A stretch of DNA of 64,000 nucleotides, taken from the NCBI GenBank assembly GCA_963691655.1, contig OY829326.1:58149776-58213775 (forward strand), in the 5' to 3' direction. Position numbers and translations under genes: made by a program. Positions 48,624-58,929 of this stretch are shown here, piece by piece. Within the stretch, counting starts at the first letter, position 1; every line of letters begins with the position of its first letter. This DNA is from Toxonevra muliebris. Its lineage: Eukaryota; Arthropoda; Insecta; Diptera; Pallopteridae. The notes under the pieces were generated by a model. It did not search any database. It saw nothing but the letters and a program-made list of their open reading frames with translations, and was not told the origin of the DNA.

Positions 48624-49261
48624 GAGAGGCTGAGAGGAAAAGTGGTATAACTTCTATGTTCAGCAAAAAGTGGAATAATTTTACTTAAGAGCAAAAGTGA
48701 AACGAAATATGTTCAGAGCAAAAGTAAAACGAAATATGTTCAAAACGGAATAAAAAACTATGCTGTTCTTGCTCTGAAAGAATTGTTACTTTTAAGTCGT
48801 TTCATCTTCACTCTAAACCGTATTACTTATGCCATTCTTGCACTGACACTGAATTATTTCACTTTTGCTCTTATATAAATTTTAGCCCGCTTTTCCTCTC
48901 AGCCTGTCATTTATCATTCGAAACTGATATAAAACCGAATCGTCCTCATTTGAGAGGCTGAGAGGAAAAGTGGTATAAATTCTACGTTCAGAAAAAAATG
49001 GAATAATTTTACTTAAGAGCAAAAGCGAAACGAAATATGTTCAGAGCAAAAGTGAAACGAAATATGTTCAGAGCGAAAACGGAATAAAAAACGATGCTGT
49101 TCTTGCTCTGAAAGAATTTTTATAACATTTTTGCTCTTACTTTTAAGGCGTTTCATTTTCACTCTAAACCGTATTACTTATGCCATTCTTGCACTGACAC
49201 TCTAAATTATTTCACTTTTGCTCTTATATGACTTTTAGCCCGCTTTTCCTCTCAGCCTGTC
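48624..49261. mobile_element. Two tandem foldback MITEs
   Basis: Copy 1 (48624-48908) and copy 2 (48952-49261) are near-identical, 43 bp apart. Each starts GAGAGGCTGAGAGGAAAAGT and ends GCTTTTCCTCTCAGCCTGTC, which are inverted repeats. Pairing continues inward (TAAGAGCAAAAGTGAAA against its complement TTTCACTTTTGCTCTTA), so each copy is close to a complete foldback. An internal GAGCAAAAGTGAAACGAAAT unit is itself duplicated. Copy 2 has about 25 extra bases. No coding content. Confidence 0.9.
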
Positions 49262-51238
49262 ATATATGCTTATGTTTGTCTGTGTATGCGTTTCAATACA
49301 GCTGCTTAATTTGAACAGCAACTTCTTTATAAAAATTTAAATTTTATTGTTATGATTTTTTTTTTGTTTTTTTTTTGGGTCTTCAATTCATATTTACATG
49401 GCAGCAAAAGGATATTGTCATCAGCATAGCGTGAAGTGAGTGAAAGAAAGACAGAGCAAGAGAGAAAGAGAAAGGTAGAAAGGTAGAAAGATAGAATGAT
49501 AGTAAAGTGACAGAGAGTGTGTGACAAACGTGACGTTGATATTTTGTTGTCAGCATTTTGTTGTTATGTGTCTCATATATCTCTTCTGTGCAACATAAAT
49601 GACGTTAACGCCAACTATACTGATGATGATGTCCTTTCAAAATGCTGATGTTGTTGATATCTGAGTATGTGAATACGTATATAAGTTCCCATATATGAAA
49701 TTATGCCATAACGTTTATATGAATGCACACATAATAATATCCTTTTCCACGTAACTATCTATGTATGTGTGTATGTGTATTTGCAAGTCCATAGTAGAAA
49801 TTATGTTGCAAAATTTTCATGCATACTCATATGCATGCTGCACGTGTATGTGTATGTGTGTATTTTTGAATGTACACGCCTTGCGTAAGTGTACTAAATG
49901 CAATTTAAATTGCATTTGCAACATTTTCTATGTAGCAAATACTGCTAGTATGCAACTGACAGCACAATTTGTACAAACACACATGCAAACTTACATTGTA
50001 TAACACATACATTCAAACATAAGTATATACTTATATTCTATATACACATACCTATGTATATACTAATGTATGTATGTATGTATGTATTGTATATGATGAG
50101 CATGCTGTATAAGTTTGTAATGTAATGCTCCTCTTCGTGCTGTTGTTGCTGGTTGATGTTAGTGTTGCATAATTCGTTGTTACCCAATTATGAAAACTAA
50201 CAATGTGTGTTGCCAATTTTGAGGGTATAAATGTTGTCATGTCATAAACATATACACCTACACATAGACATACAGCACATATTTACAGTGTATGCGAATG
50301 CATATATATGTGTGTGTGTGTGTGTGTAGTTGATTTATTATGAAAATAATGCTGATAAACTTTTGGTGCTTAAATTTATGACATGTAATTTAAAAAAAGA
50401 AAAACATTATAGCAAATATGAATGAATTGCTTAAGACAATTTCATTCTAATTTCGGCTCATTTGAGCAATTTAACAAAAAAAAAAAAACATAACTAGATT
50501 CGCATAGATCGAAGTTTTTACACCGATGTTTTCATTTCTCTATGTGATTTGCGTTAATATTTAAAAGTAAATAATAATGAAGCCTGCATAAAAATGTTTG
50601 AAAATACATGTATTTTTGTATTCTAAATGACGAGTGCTTGAAAAAAGGAATACTCACACTATTTCAAACTTTTTCTTCTGCTCCACTACCACCCGTTCTA
50701 TTTTTCTTTGTAAAATTTTTGTTTTATTAATTATATTTATTATATTTAATTTTGATAAAAATGTATCTCGCTTCCTCTTACTTTACAGCATGTTATACAT
50801 TTAACAATAGATTGAATGCGCTTCGAACACACTAACTGATTGCAAATCATGCATATGTGAGTTGAACTGTTACTTGTACAGGCGCTAACAAATTGAACTC
50901 TTATCTTTGACTGCAACTTCTGCAGTTTCATCGCGACGATTAGTTTGTGGCTCAAGCAGCAACGTCGTGGTCAAACGAATATTAAGGTCTGCCTCCATAG
51001 CATAACGTGGACTCTCTATAATTTAATGATTAGCATTGAATGGCGTTCATTTCCAATTCACGTGCACCTTTGTCAAGCCAGCCATCGCTATTACATCAAA
51101 CATTTTACAAAATAAAAAACTTCTTACCAATAGTTGTACGACAGCTTTAACTGTTCTACTCAAGGCACGAAGACATCATGGTTAAACAGTTTGTTTAACT
51201 ATACCATCCTAACAAACCATATGAATTATAAAAGACTC
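49262..51238. other. Non-coding sequence with TGTA and GT microsatellites
   Basis: (TGTA)n at 50067-50086 and (TG)n at 50309-50327; an AGAAAG-rich stretch at 49440-49490. Open frames here have no recognisable domain. No gene seen. Confidence 0.5.
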
Positions 51239-51632
51239 TTAAGGGGATATTCTACCCGAGATGGTCCGAAAAATCGATTTTTTTTTATTTAATCTTTTTG
51301 ATGTAGACAACGAGTTTTATGAGAAAAAAGAGGGGCAATGTATGGTCCTGGAATAGCTGATTACAAAATGGTTTACATTTTTTGTTTCAGAATATTTAAA
51401 CCGGAGATATCATGTCCACCATGGAGCAACTATTTCCGGCAGGCTCAAGTTCGAGGCGTCGAATGAACCATTATTAACAAAGAAATTTTTAACATTAAAA
51501 ACGAAAATTATTGTTCAAAATCTGTAGAAAAACTTGCAAAAATCCCCAAACAAAAATATTGAAAAACTTTTCATTTACAACGATTTGAAAGCATCGATAT
51601 TTCGCACCATCTCGGGTAGAATACCCCCTTAA
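51239..51632. mobile_element. TTAA-flanked MITE with CTACCCGAGATGG ends
   Basis: TTAA at 51239-51242 and 51629-51632. The left end reads GGGGATATTCTACCCGAGAT then GGTCCGAAA. The right end, reversed, reads GGGGGTATTCTACCCGAGAT then GGTGCGAAA. The ~29-bp inverted repeats differ at only two positions. TTAA target use places it with piggyBac-type elements. The 386-bp interior has no coding capacity. Confidence 0.88.
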
Positions 51633-52039
51633 GCCTCTAATTTAGGAGGGTATGTTATCCAGTTAACGGTTATTGGGTAATTTAAAAAAGTGAAAGTTGT
51701 TCATAACTCTTATCAGGTAACTTAAAAATAAAAGTTGTGAAATAAAATTTATGGCAATTTAAAAAAATAAAAATTATTCATAAATCTTATTTTATCGACT
51801 TTTTCATCAAATAATTTTTATAAATTAAGTCCCTAGAATATAGTGTAAGATCAGAATCAAAACTTGTGACTTTGTCGGCCGATATCTCGTAAACCGGGCA
51901 AGATATCAACTTCTTTTATTTGAAAAAGGTTTTATTTTGCCTAAATCTGCCAGAAAATAGTTTCAGATAAGCTGGCCACATCAATTAATATCTCCCCTCT
52001 CCCAGCATATGGTTTCTCGTATTGATACCACCTTGTACC

Positions 52040-52262
52040 ACCTTGTACCACCTTGGTAGTCGTGAATGATTTCGGACTTTTTAGACAGACGAAATACAAT
52101 TTTACTGGACTTGGCTTCATGTCTTAATGACGCTGTGTCGCCGCGGAATGAGAGCCTCTATTCACCTTGAAGCAAGGCTTAATGCCGATGAAATTTAGAT
52201 TACTTTCTTTCAATACCTTAGCCAAGCGCAGTGAGGTGTAAAAATTATTTGTGGTGGTAGCT
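52040..52262 (-). pseudogene. piggyBac-type transposase fragment (family 2)
   Basis: The minus-strand translation begins ATTTNNFYTSLRLAKVLKES, followed by NLNFIGIKP, a stop after SAATQRH and, in another frame, KKSEIIHDYQGG. piggyBac transposases have a DNxFTSxxLxxxL motif with a catalytic Asp followed by a T..G..R.N.+ segment, and later a KP.I..YN..MGGVD motif; the fragment follows this order. The catalytic D position is N here. It lies just outside the left TTAA of the next element and is in the opposite orientation, so it belongs to a different copy. Short direct repeats (TTGTACCACC) lie at 52036-52056. Confidence 0.65.
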
Positions 52263-52626
52263 TTTAACCCTATTAATCACACGCAGTGACTTTGAGTCAC
52301 TATTGAAATTAAAATCGTTATATTTTTCAGATTTCTTATTTTTTCACGGGAAGGGCCTAATGTATTCGTTCACTTACCGGTTATCTTCATAAAAATGGAT
52401 TTTTTGTTTTGATTTGTTTTTCTTTATTAGTCAAAAATCATTAAATAAACAAAAAACTGCATAAAATCCCACGTAGTGACTGTGAGTCACTATATACATT
52501 TGTATATTGCAATAGGTACTGTACCACAAATTAAACCCGGAATAATAGTAGGAAACAATGTGTTTGAATTAGTTGATAGATGCAGATGGCATTGTCGATT
52601 AAGGAGAGTTTTGTGATACTTTATAT

Positions 52627-52800
52627 GACAATTTGATGTTCCGTGCTTGTATGTCAAGACGTAGATTTATAGATTTATCGCGTTATTTGGTATTTGATGA
52701 TAGGACCATGATATCGGTACGCAGATCGCATCTTAAATTTACTTCGATTGGAAATCTTTGGCACTTGATGAATGAAGACGGCTACACAAATATGGTATGA
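52627..52800 (+). pseudogene. piggyBac-type transposase, N-proximal fragment
   Basis: One frame reads DNLMFRACMSRRRFIDLSRY then LVFDDRTM, ISVRRSHLKFTSIGNLWHL and a TGA at 52798-52800. MS..RF..L.RYLRFDD+.TR, followed by a segment ending I..LW..F, is a typical conserved block of piggyBac transposases. It is upstream of the catalytic core and ends at a stop, so it is non-functional. Confidence 0.75.
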
Positions 52801-52921
52801 ACAATTGGTGGACTTGCGATAGCGGATATTTCACTATGAGATACTGTATGTATCTAAGGAAGGCAGCGCTAAGAGTTAAATCTTAGCACAGCATGGAGCG
52901 GAACAGCTCTGTAAGCTATAT

Positions 52922-53070
52922 GAACGGCCAAAGAGGAATATAACTTCCGAAAAATACTTTACAAGTTTAGAACTGTCGTTAAGTCTGTTGTCAAAGCAAT
53001 TAACTTTTGCTAGTACGATGCAAAAAATAAAAGGTGCATTTCAATTAATTTTCTTCCTAACAAGAATAGA
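52922..53070 (+). pseudogene. piggyBac-type transposase, catalytic-core fragment
   Basis: One frame reads ERPKRNITSEKYFTSLELSL then SLLSKQLTFASTMQKIKGAF and QLIF. It matches the block in which piggyBac enzymes have N+T.DNYFTSL.LA..L..K.LT..GT.RKNK...P. The catalytic Asp of DNYFTS is E-K here (SEKYFTS), so the active site is lost. It continues the order of the fragment at 52627-52800 after a deletion and frameshift. Confidence 0.75.
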
Positions 53071-53149
53071 GAAGTAGAGGGCAGCATTTTTGCAGTAATA
53101 AAACAGCATCGTTATTAAGTTATGTGGCAAAAAAAAAACGCTATTATAC

Positions 53150-53483
53150 AGGGTGATTTTTTTATGCTACCCGATGTCAAACTGGAACAATGAAAGCAGC
53201 TATCAAATCGTCATCTCACAGCTCATGTAATATACTCTAGTCCAGTATAAGTTTTTCAATTTTATTTTCAAAATCAGTCGTCTGTTACGTTAACGCAACG
53301 TTGGCACAGACCAAAATATCGTTTGAAAAAAGAGCTAACAGCAAAGTCACCGTTCCTGACTTTTTCTTGTGGGGATTCTTTATAAGTCAAGTTTATGTCA
53401 ATATACCAGAGTCTCTTGAACAACTTAAGTCTAATATACGCAACGAAATCGCTGAAATTTCACATGAAACACTTAAAAAGTGA
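53150..53483 (+). pseudogene. Mariner-superfamily transposase C-terminal end
   Basis: TATACAGGGTGATTTTTTTA at 53153-53172 resembles the left end of an insect mariner-related transposon. The following frame contains VTVPDFFLWGFFISQVYVNI then PESLEQLKSNIRNEIAEIS and ends with a stop at 53481-53483. PDFFLWGYxKxxVYVNxPxS.E.L..NIR.EIA.I is the C-terminal block of the same transposase group as 42870-43221. Everything between the left end and this block is deleted. It lies inside the piggyBac-like element. Confidence 0.7.
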
Positions 53484-53819
53484 AAAATGGAAAGGGCGGA
53501 GAGAGAGAAAGGAAGAGCTTCAAAGTGATTCTGTAAAATCTGCAATAAAAAGTATTTGCTCCACTTCTTGCGTTCAAAGTAAATACATATTATACTTATA
53601 TTTTTCCAAATTATATTGTTCTTGTTTTTCAGATTATCAATTTATCACATTTTAAAAAATTTTAGAAAAAAAATTGAATGAAATGAGAATAGCCGAGTTA
53701 ATTCTATGAAATGACTCTAAGTCGTAGTGGGACTTTACGTTATAAAATAACTTGGGATGAATAGGGTTAACTAGCCAGCTGGTCGATGTAAGTGAATTAT
53801 AACATACAACAAACAGTTG

Positions 53820-53850
53820 TTGGTCTTCGATGTTCCACATCGAAGACCAA
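53820..53850. repeat. Perfect 14-bp hairpin
   Basis: TTGGTCTTCGATGT (53820-53833), a three-base loop TCC, then the exact complement ACATCGAAGACCAA (53837-53850). It is 50 bp outside the TTAA of the piggyBac-like element. Confidence 0.93.
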
Positions 53851-54204
53851 AATTTTTTTTTACCGTATTCGGCTGTCTTCGGCGGGATGTATTGCCAAAA
53901 CGATACTCAACCAAAAGAGCGATAGGGAAAGAGAGAAAAAAAGATTTTTTTGTGAATCTTTACACAGGCCGAAAATATTTTAACCCAGAAACCAAAAAAA
54001 TTTTTTTTTTTAAAGATTTTGGATGCGGTAAAACCGGGTCCGAGATCTAAATCTTTCAATTGGCTCTGGTTTTTGAGATAGCCCAACCTAAAAGTGCAAA
54101 AATAATGATTTAGGCCCATATTTGAGAAAATGAAGTATCGCAACATTTTTTTCCTCAAAAAAACTATGAATAGCATCCCTAAGTACAAACCCTGTCCTTT
54201 TAAA
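53851..54204. other. Unassigned sequence between piggyBac-like element and LINE
   Basis: Contains A and T runs (for example 53998-54012). The open frames on both strands have no recognisable domain. Confidence 0.45.
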
Positions 54205-55625
54205 TGCCGTTGAGTTTGTTGTATTTGTTAAAGTGGCGGTTCGTGCCACGAACCCAATTAGCGCTAATACGCCGTTTTGATACCACATCCTCAGTTGTTC
54301 TTGGTTTGTATGGTATTATTGTGCAGGCGGAAAAATCAGATCCATCCCGACTGGTTTGTGAAGCTTAGTAATTCGTTTGGACTTATTTCACCTAGCTCCC
54401 CGAGGTTGTTGAAGTAAGGTTTGTTTGCCTAGAGTTTTCATCCTGGTTCGACCCAGAGCCGGGCATTCACATAGGAGGTGGGAGATAGTCACTTTTTAAT
54501 CCGGATAATCGCAGCTGCGGCAAGTGGAATTTTCATTTTGGCTGCTTGCTCACCAGTGAGCCAGGAACCCGTGATGACCGCCGTCAGTCTTGAGATGTCC
54601 TTCCGGTTTTTGTGTATGAGTTGCACTGTTTTTTTCCAGTCGTAGACAGGCCATATTGCTCTGCTTGTTTTGCAGGTCGGCAACCTGGTTCATCTACTAT
54701 TGGCTCTTGCGAGGTATTTTATAAAAATTTCACGCTTGACCGAGTTTAGTGGTGTGAGTACATGCTCAGCCAAGGATTCCTGCAGTGCAGATCCTTTACG
54801 GGCTAGCTCGTCAGCCATTTTATTACCCTCAATGTTCCGGTGACCTGGGACCCATATCAGGGTGATGTTGTACTGGCGAGCCAGGTCCGTAAGACTATTT
54901 TTGCATTGCATTACCAGGTTAGATGATATGACGGCCGAATCAAGAGCCCTGATTGCGGCCTGGCTAACCGAAAAAATAGCCATATGTGCTTTGAAGGTGT
55001 GATCGGTCTTGAGCATCATACTTGCCTCCCTTATTTCAGCCTAAAATACACTAGCATAGTTAGGGAGGCGGACCGATCGATTAAAGCCTAGTTTTCCTGA
55101 AAAGATTCCTGCTCCCACACCACAGTTCATCTTGGATCCGTCCGTAAATACTGTGGTGCCGAAGTTATTTACAATCCTGCCGTTGTTCCATTCCTTTCGC
55201 GATGGTATCCATACCTTGAACTTCTTGCAGAACGTCATGGTAGGGATGATGTAATCTGTTTTATCTGGAATTTGTCGCCCTTGTGACATAAGCAGACTTA
55301 GGTCAGGCCGTAAGGTCTTTCAAACCAGCGACCCGCCTCCCTTAATCTTATCGCGCTCAAGGTTGCTGTCTGCTCGATAAAGAGATCTATTGGAATCAAA
55401 TGCGTAAGAGTGTTTAGAGCTGCAGTGGGGCAAGACCGTATTGCTCCAGTAACTCCTACACAAGCTGATCGTTAGATACGTTCTAATTTTGTTACGGTAT
55501 ATTTCTTGTTGATGGCTTTCCACCATGCCAAGGCTCCGTAAGTTTAGATTGGACGTACAACCGCTTTGTACATCCATATAGTTAGTTTAGGTTGGAGGCC
55601 CCATCTCCTACAAATCATTCATTTA
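54205..55625 (-). pseudogene. LINE fragment with RNase H domain, 5' truncated
   Basis: On the minus strand, from about 55600: MYKAVV then, around a stop, TYGALAWWKAINKKY, and TGAIRSCPTAALNTL (end of the reverse transcriptase region). Then at 55167 TVFTDGSKMNCGVGAGIF, a stop before AEI, AIRALDSAVISSN, WVPGHRNIEGNKMADELARK: a complete RNase H set of acidic residues (TDGS, AE, LDS, ADE). Then TGSWLTGEQAAKMKIP and, in shifted frame, SHLLC.CPAL and KPYFNNLGEL near the C terminus. The 3' tail (54229-54288) includes GTGGTATCA and GCCACTTTAAC. RNase H-bearing LINEs belong to the I/LOA/R1-like groups. Two stops interrupt 55289-54489, with more damage outside. Confidence 0.85.
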
Positions 55626-56330
55626 CAGGCATAGAAGGCGAGCCGTTAAGTTTACTCAAATATCGTTTTTCGCTGAGGTCTCACATTTTGAAATTTTTAT
55701 GTGTGTGATTGTTTGAAGACGTGGTTTTTAATGGATTTTTATGTATATGTAGATAAATTCACAAACATAAAAATGCGATATCTCAGCGAAAAAAAAGAAG
55801 ATATTTAAGCAAATTCAACGACAGTTTAAAGGGTAGGGCTTGTACTCCAGAGGGTATTACAATTGGAATAAGAAGAGTTTTGAACAAATGGGCTTGGCAT
55901 CTCGCATAAAACTTTAATCGTTTTTTGGGTATATTTCCGCAACTATTTATATTAAAGTACAGTTCACGCTCGGTATTTATAAGTTCAACAATCTTAATTG
56001 TCCAGAAAATTTAACCAATTTTTGGCTTTTATATAATTTCCTAAAATCTTAAGATTTGACTTAAGTTTTCTGAGTAGGCCTCAAATTAATTTTTGTTCGA
56101 ATGTTTTTCTCGCTTTTAATGATTTCACCTAATAAAAACCTACTGTGTTCAACGTACATTTATATATAAGAAATGAAATGAATGTTATAAATGTATTTCA
56201 CAAATATTTCACGTCTATAATTATTTAAAACGACTATGAAGGTTAGAAAATAATTAATAAATACAACCACTATATAGCATTGTAATAAAAAGGTACTTTT
56301 CTCAAAAAAAAGTGCAGAAATCTAAAGAAT
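55626..56330. other. Non-coding sequence, no gene seen
   Basis: AT-rich; nothing recognised. Confidence 0.5.
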
Positions 56331-56376
56331 TCGGAATTCTTAAGTAGTTTGTTCTTGGGCTACTTAAGAATTCCGA
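56331..56376. repeat. Perfect 17-bp hairpin
   Basis: TCGGAATTCTTAAGTAG (56331-56347) pairs exactly with CTACTTAAGAATTCCGA (56360-56376) around a 12-base loop. Confidence 0.93.
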
Positions 56377-58024
56377 GCGGCCTCTGTACTGAGATTTGGT
56401 TCAAAAGTATTGACTGAATATGTCATGCCACAGGAATGTGTGTGCAAGATTTGAAAATTAAAACATAAACGGAATTTTAATTGGAAAATTTCTCAGAAAC
56501 AATTTGTGGTACGACTCTAAGACTTTGTATGAATATGGATAAATGTTGTCGTAGAACCTCTCATACAAAAAAAAATGTCTGAGTTAAAAATCAACCTTAA
56601 TCAAGTTTTACTTTTGACAAGAAACATTTTTAATACAAACTTTTAGTTTTTTTTCTGAGTCGTAATGTTTACCAAATCGATTAAAAAATCACGGAAATGG
56701 AAACCAAAAGCAACATATTTTCTCAAATAGATACGGAAGAGCACAAATAAACAATCTGAATTTTCGCCAAAAAACTAAACCAATCTAATTAAAAATAATT
56801 TCTTCTTTCAAATTTAAAAAAGTCTTCACATTTTTAAGTAAACTTTTTTAAGAACTTAAACTATTTCCAGCTTTAAAAAAGACAAATATTTTTTATATTT
56901 TTACTTTACTATTGTCTCTCTTAACAATTCTTACTTCCTTATTTCCCTGCTTCAGATTCTTTACAAAATCTCTTTCTAAAAATTCTTTGCTTTCATCAGC
57001 AAACCTTTAAATGCATTCAATTTCTAAAGTAAACTTGAACCTTTGCCAACCTTCTTCAGTCTCAAAATTATTATACTCATACACACAAACATTTGCATAT
57101 TTCTATCTCTGTTTGTAGGTATATCAAATGCAGCATCCACTTCCTTTTAAATTGTAAGCTGACTGCTCATAATAACAATCAAAGCTGCTTAATTAAAATG
57201 TCTACGCCAAAAATTTTACAATAAACCGAGAACTCTTTTTGTAAGCTCATACTCTTTCTGCATTTCTTTTTTCTCTCTCTCTCTCTCTCTTTGTCTCTCT
57301 TTTACGATTTGTAACCAAGAAAAGCAAACTTCCTGTATTAAAGTTACGCTATGCAGTTTTGTTATTTTCTTTGGCAGAAACAGCAGACAAGACACAAGAA
57401 GGAAGTTTCAACTTCAGTAGCAACAATTATTGCTGTCTATAGACAACTTCAGTCAGCGACTTTTCTTGTATTACACAAGCAAAAAAAAAAAAAAAAACAG
57501 GAAGATATATAAAAAACTAACGAAGAAGAAGAAAAGAAGAGAAGAAGTTGCATGCTATTCAATATCTACAAAATGTTTTCCTTGATATTTTACATATTAT
57601 TACTGCAACCTGCAAGTTAAGCCGCCCCAAAAATTAAGTGCTGCCTGCTGTTTTATTATATTTTTTTTCTTTGAATTTCAAGCTATTGAAAATCATTTTC
57701 TTTTCTTTAGATTTTTTTTTTCATTCTTATTTTTGAAGAGTTTTGGCAACCATAATAATGATGACTTTCAAATGAGAAAAAAAAGTATGAGGAAGAAAAT
57801 GGTAGGTATTCATTGCAGAGCAATTTTGTGATCATAGGCAATTATGAAAACGTTTATTATTTGTTTTTTTTTTTTTTTGGCAAGAAGAAAATGTTAAATG
57901 CAGCTCATTCTTGGTATATTATAATTTGGCAAAAAGTACAAAAATAAATATTTATATCGACAATAGCTTATGTTCATTTGAATGTTTTGTATAAGGACAA
58001 GACGCTTTTGATTTGAAGCATACT
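56377..58024. other. Non-coding sequence with a CT microsatellite
   Basis: (CT)n at 57272-57290 continuing as TTGTCTCTCT, an A run at 57480-57497, and GAAGAA-type repeats at 57522-57548. No gene seen. Generic fly intron or intergenic character. Confidence 0.5.
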
Positions 58025-58360
58025 TCTTGGGAAGGGTTAGGTTAGGTTGGAGTGGCTGTCGAGAGACACACTTAGGCCTGAACGGCCCATTGTGATACCA
58101 CATAGTTGGACCTACAGTTTAACGCCGATTCCGAACGGCGGTGTGGCAATTTTTTATCGGCTTGGTGGTTTTGCCATTACCAACCAATGTGTGTACTTGT
58201 ACACTATCTTATAATTCTCATACACTTCATATTGATAGTGAATATAAGAAAGTAATGAAAATTAACCACCAGACGAAGACGGGAATCGAACCCGAACCTC
58301 CCAGATGAAAGTCTAGTGCACTATCCACTAGACTATCGAGGTCGTCTTGGGAAGGGTTAG
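58025..58360 (-). mobile_element. tRNA-derived SINE with 16-bp target duplications
   Basis: The 304-bp body (58041-58344) is flanked by identical copies of TCTTGGGAAGGGTTAG (58025-58040, 58345-58360). Read on the minus strand it starts with a tRNA-like head: A-box TAGTCTAGTGG (58335-58325), CTTTCA around a Glu-like TTC anticodon, and B-box GGTTCGATTCC (58292-58282). Part of the acceptor stem still pairs. A unique body follows, and the element ends with a 3' region containing GTGGTATCACAATGG, GCCACTCC and (CCTAA)-type repeats. It needs a LINE enzyme to move; the 3' region resembles the tail of the LINE at 54205-55625. The perfect target duplication suggests a recent insertion. Confidence 0.88.
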
Positions 58361-58929
58361 CTAGAGAAATATAAAATGTTTGCCAAAATTAATTTTATAT
58401 TACGGACGGACAAAGATTCATTCTGGGAAAGTCGTATTATCCGGTTCGAATAAAAAATCTTTCGTAATTCAGTATTATAATAATATGTAAGTATAGTATA
58501 CATTGTATGCCGAATCAGACAGCTTGTGAATTGACCAAATATAATAGAGAATACTAGCTTAAGTAATAGCAATAGAACTAACAACAAACAATAAATTTTT
58601 AAATAAAAAAAATAAAAAAAGCGCGTCTACCTAACTGGCGGATACCACGAGTATTCACATTCGGAATAGTGGGTCTTATTAGCAGGTCGTGACTTCAATT
58701 TTGGCTTTTCATGAAATATGAAATAATCCACATAGAAATTGTCTAGAACTACAGAAACAAAAATGCTAATTCAGAAAAATTGTATAGATATAAAGTGAAA
58801 AAGGAACAGCAGAGTACATAAAATGTGTTTGTGACGGTCCATAGTAGACTAAAACTAATTAGAGACGAAATCGGAAAACAAATTATAAACCAAAGAAAAC
58901 TCAGTAAAGTAACCAAATAAAAAAATTAA
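58361..58929. other. Non-coding sequence, no gene seen
   Basis: AT-rich with A runs near 58600-58620; nothing recognised. Confidence 0.5.

Larger units (their letters stand above)
52264..53770 (+). mobile_element. piggyBac-like element, 1.5 kb, decayed
   Basis: TTAA at 52264-52267 and 53767-53770. The left end is CCCTATTAATCACACGCAGT and the right end, reversed, is CCCTATTCATCCCAAGTTAT. Subterminal AGTGACTTTGAGTCACT lies near the left end and again in variant form at 52484. It carries two pieces of a piggyBac-type transposase (52627-52800, 52922-53070) and, further right, the end of an unrelated mariner-superfamily transposase (53150-53483). Its two ends match those of the 0.55 kb element at 31943-32499, which identifies the latter as a deletion derivative. 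Confidence 0.85.

Noticed and set aside
58261..58346. A functional tRNA-Glu gene
   Set aside because: The acceptor and T stems have mismatches and the anticodon loop is irregular. It sits at the head of a 304-bp unit with target duplications, so it is the tRNA-derived part of a SINE.
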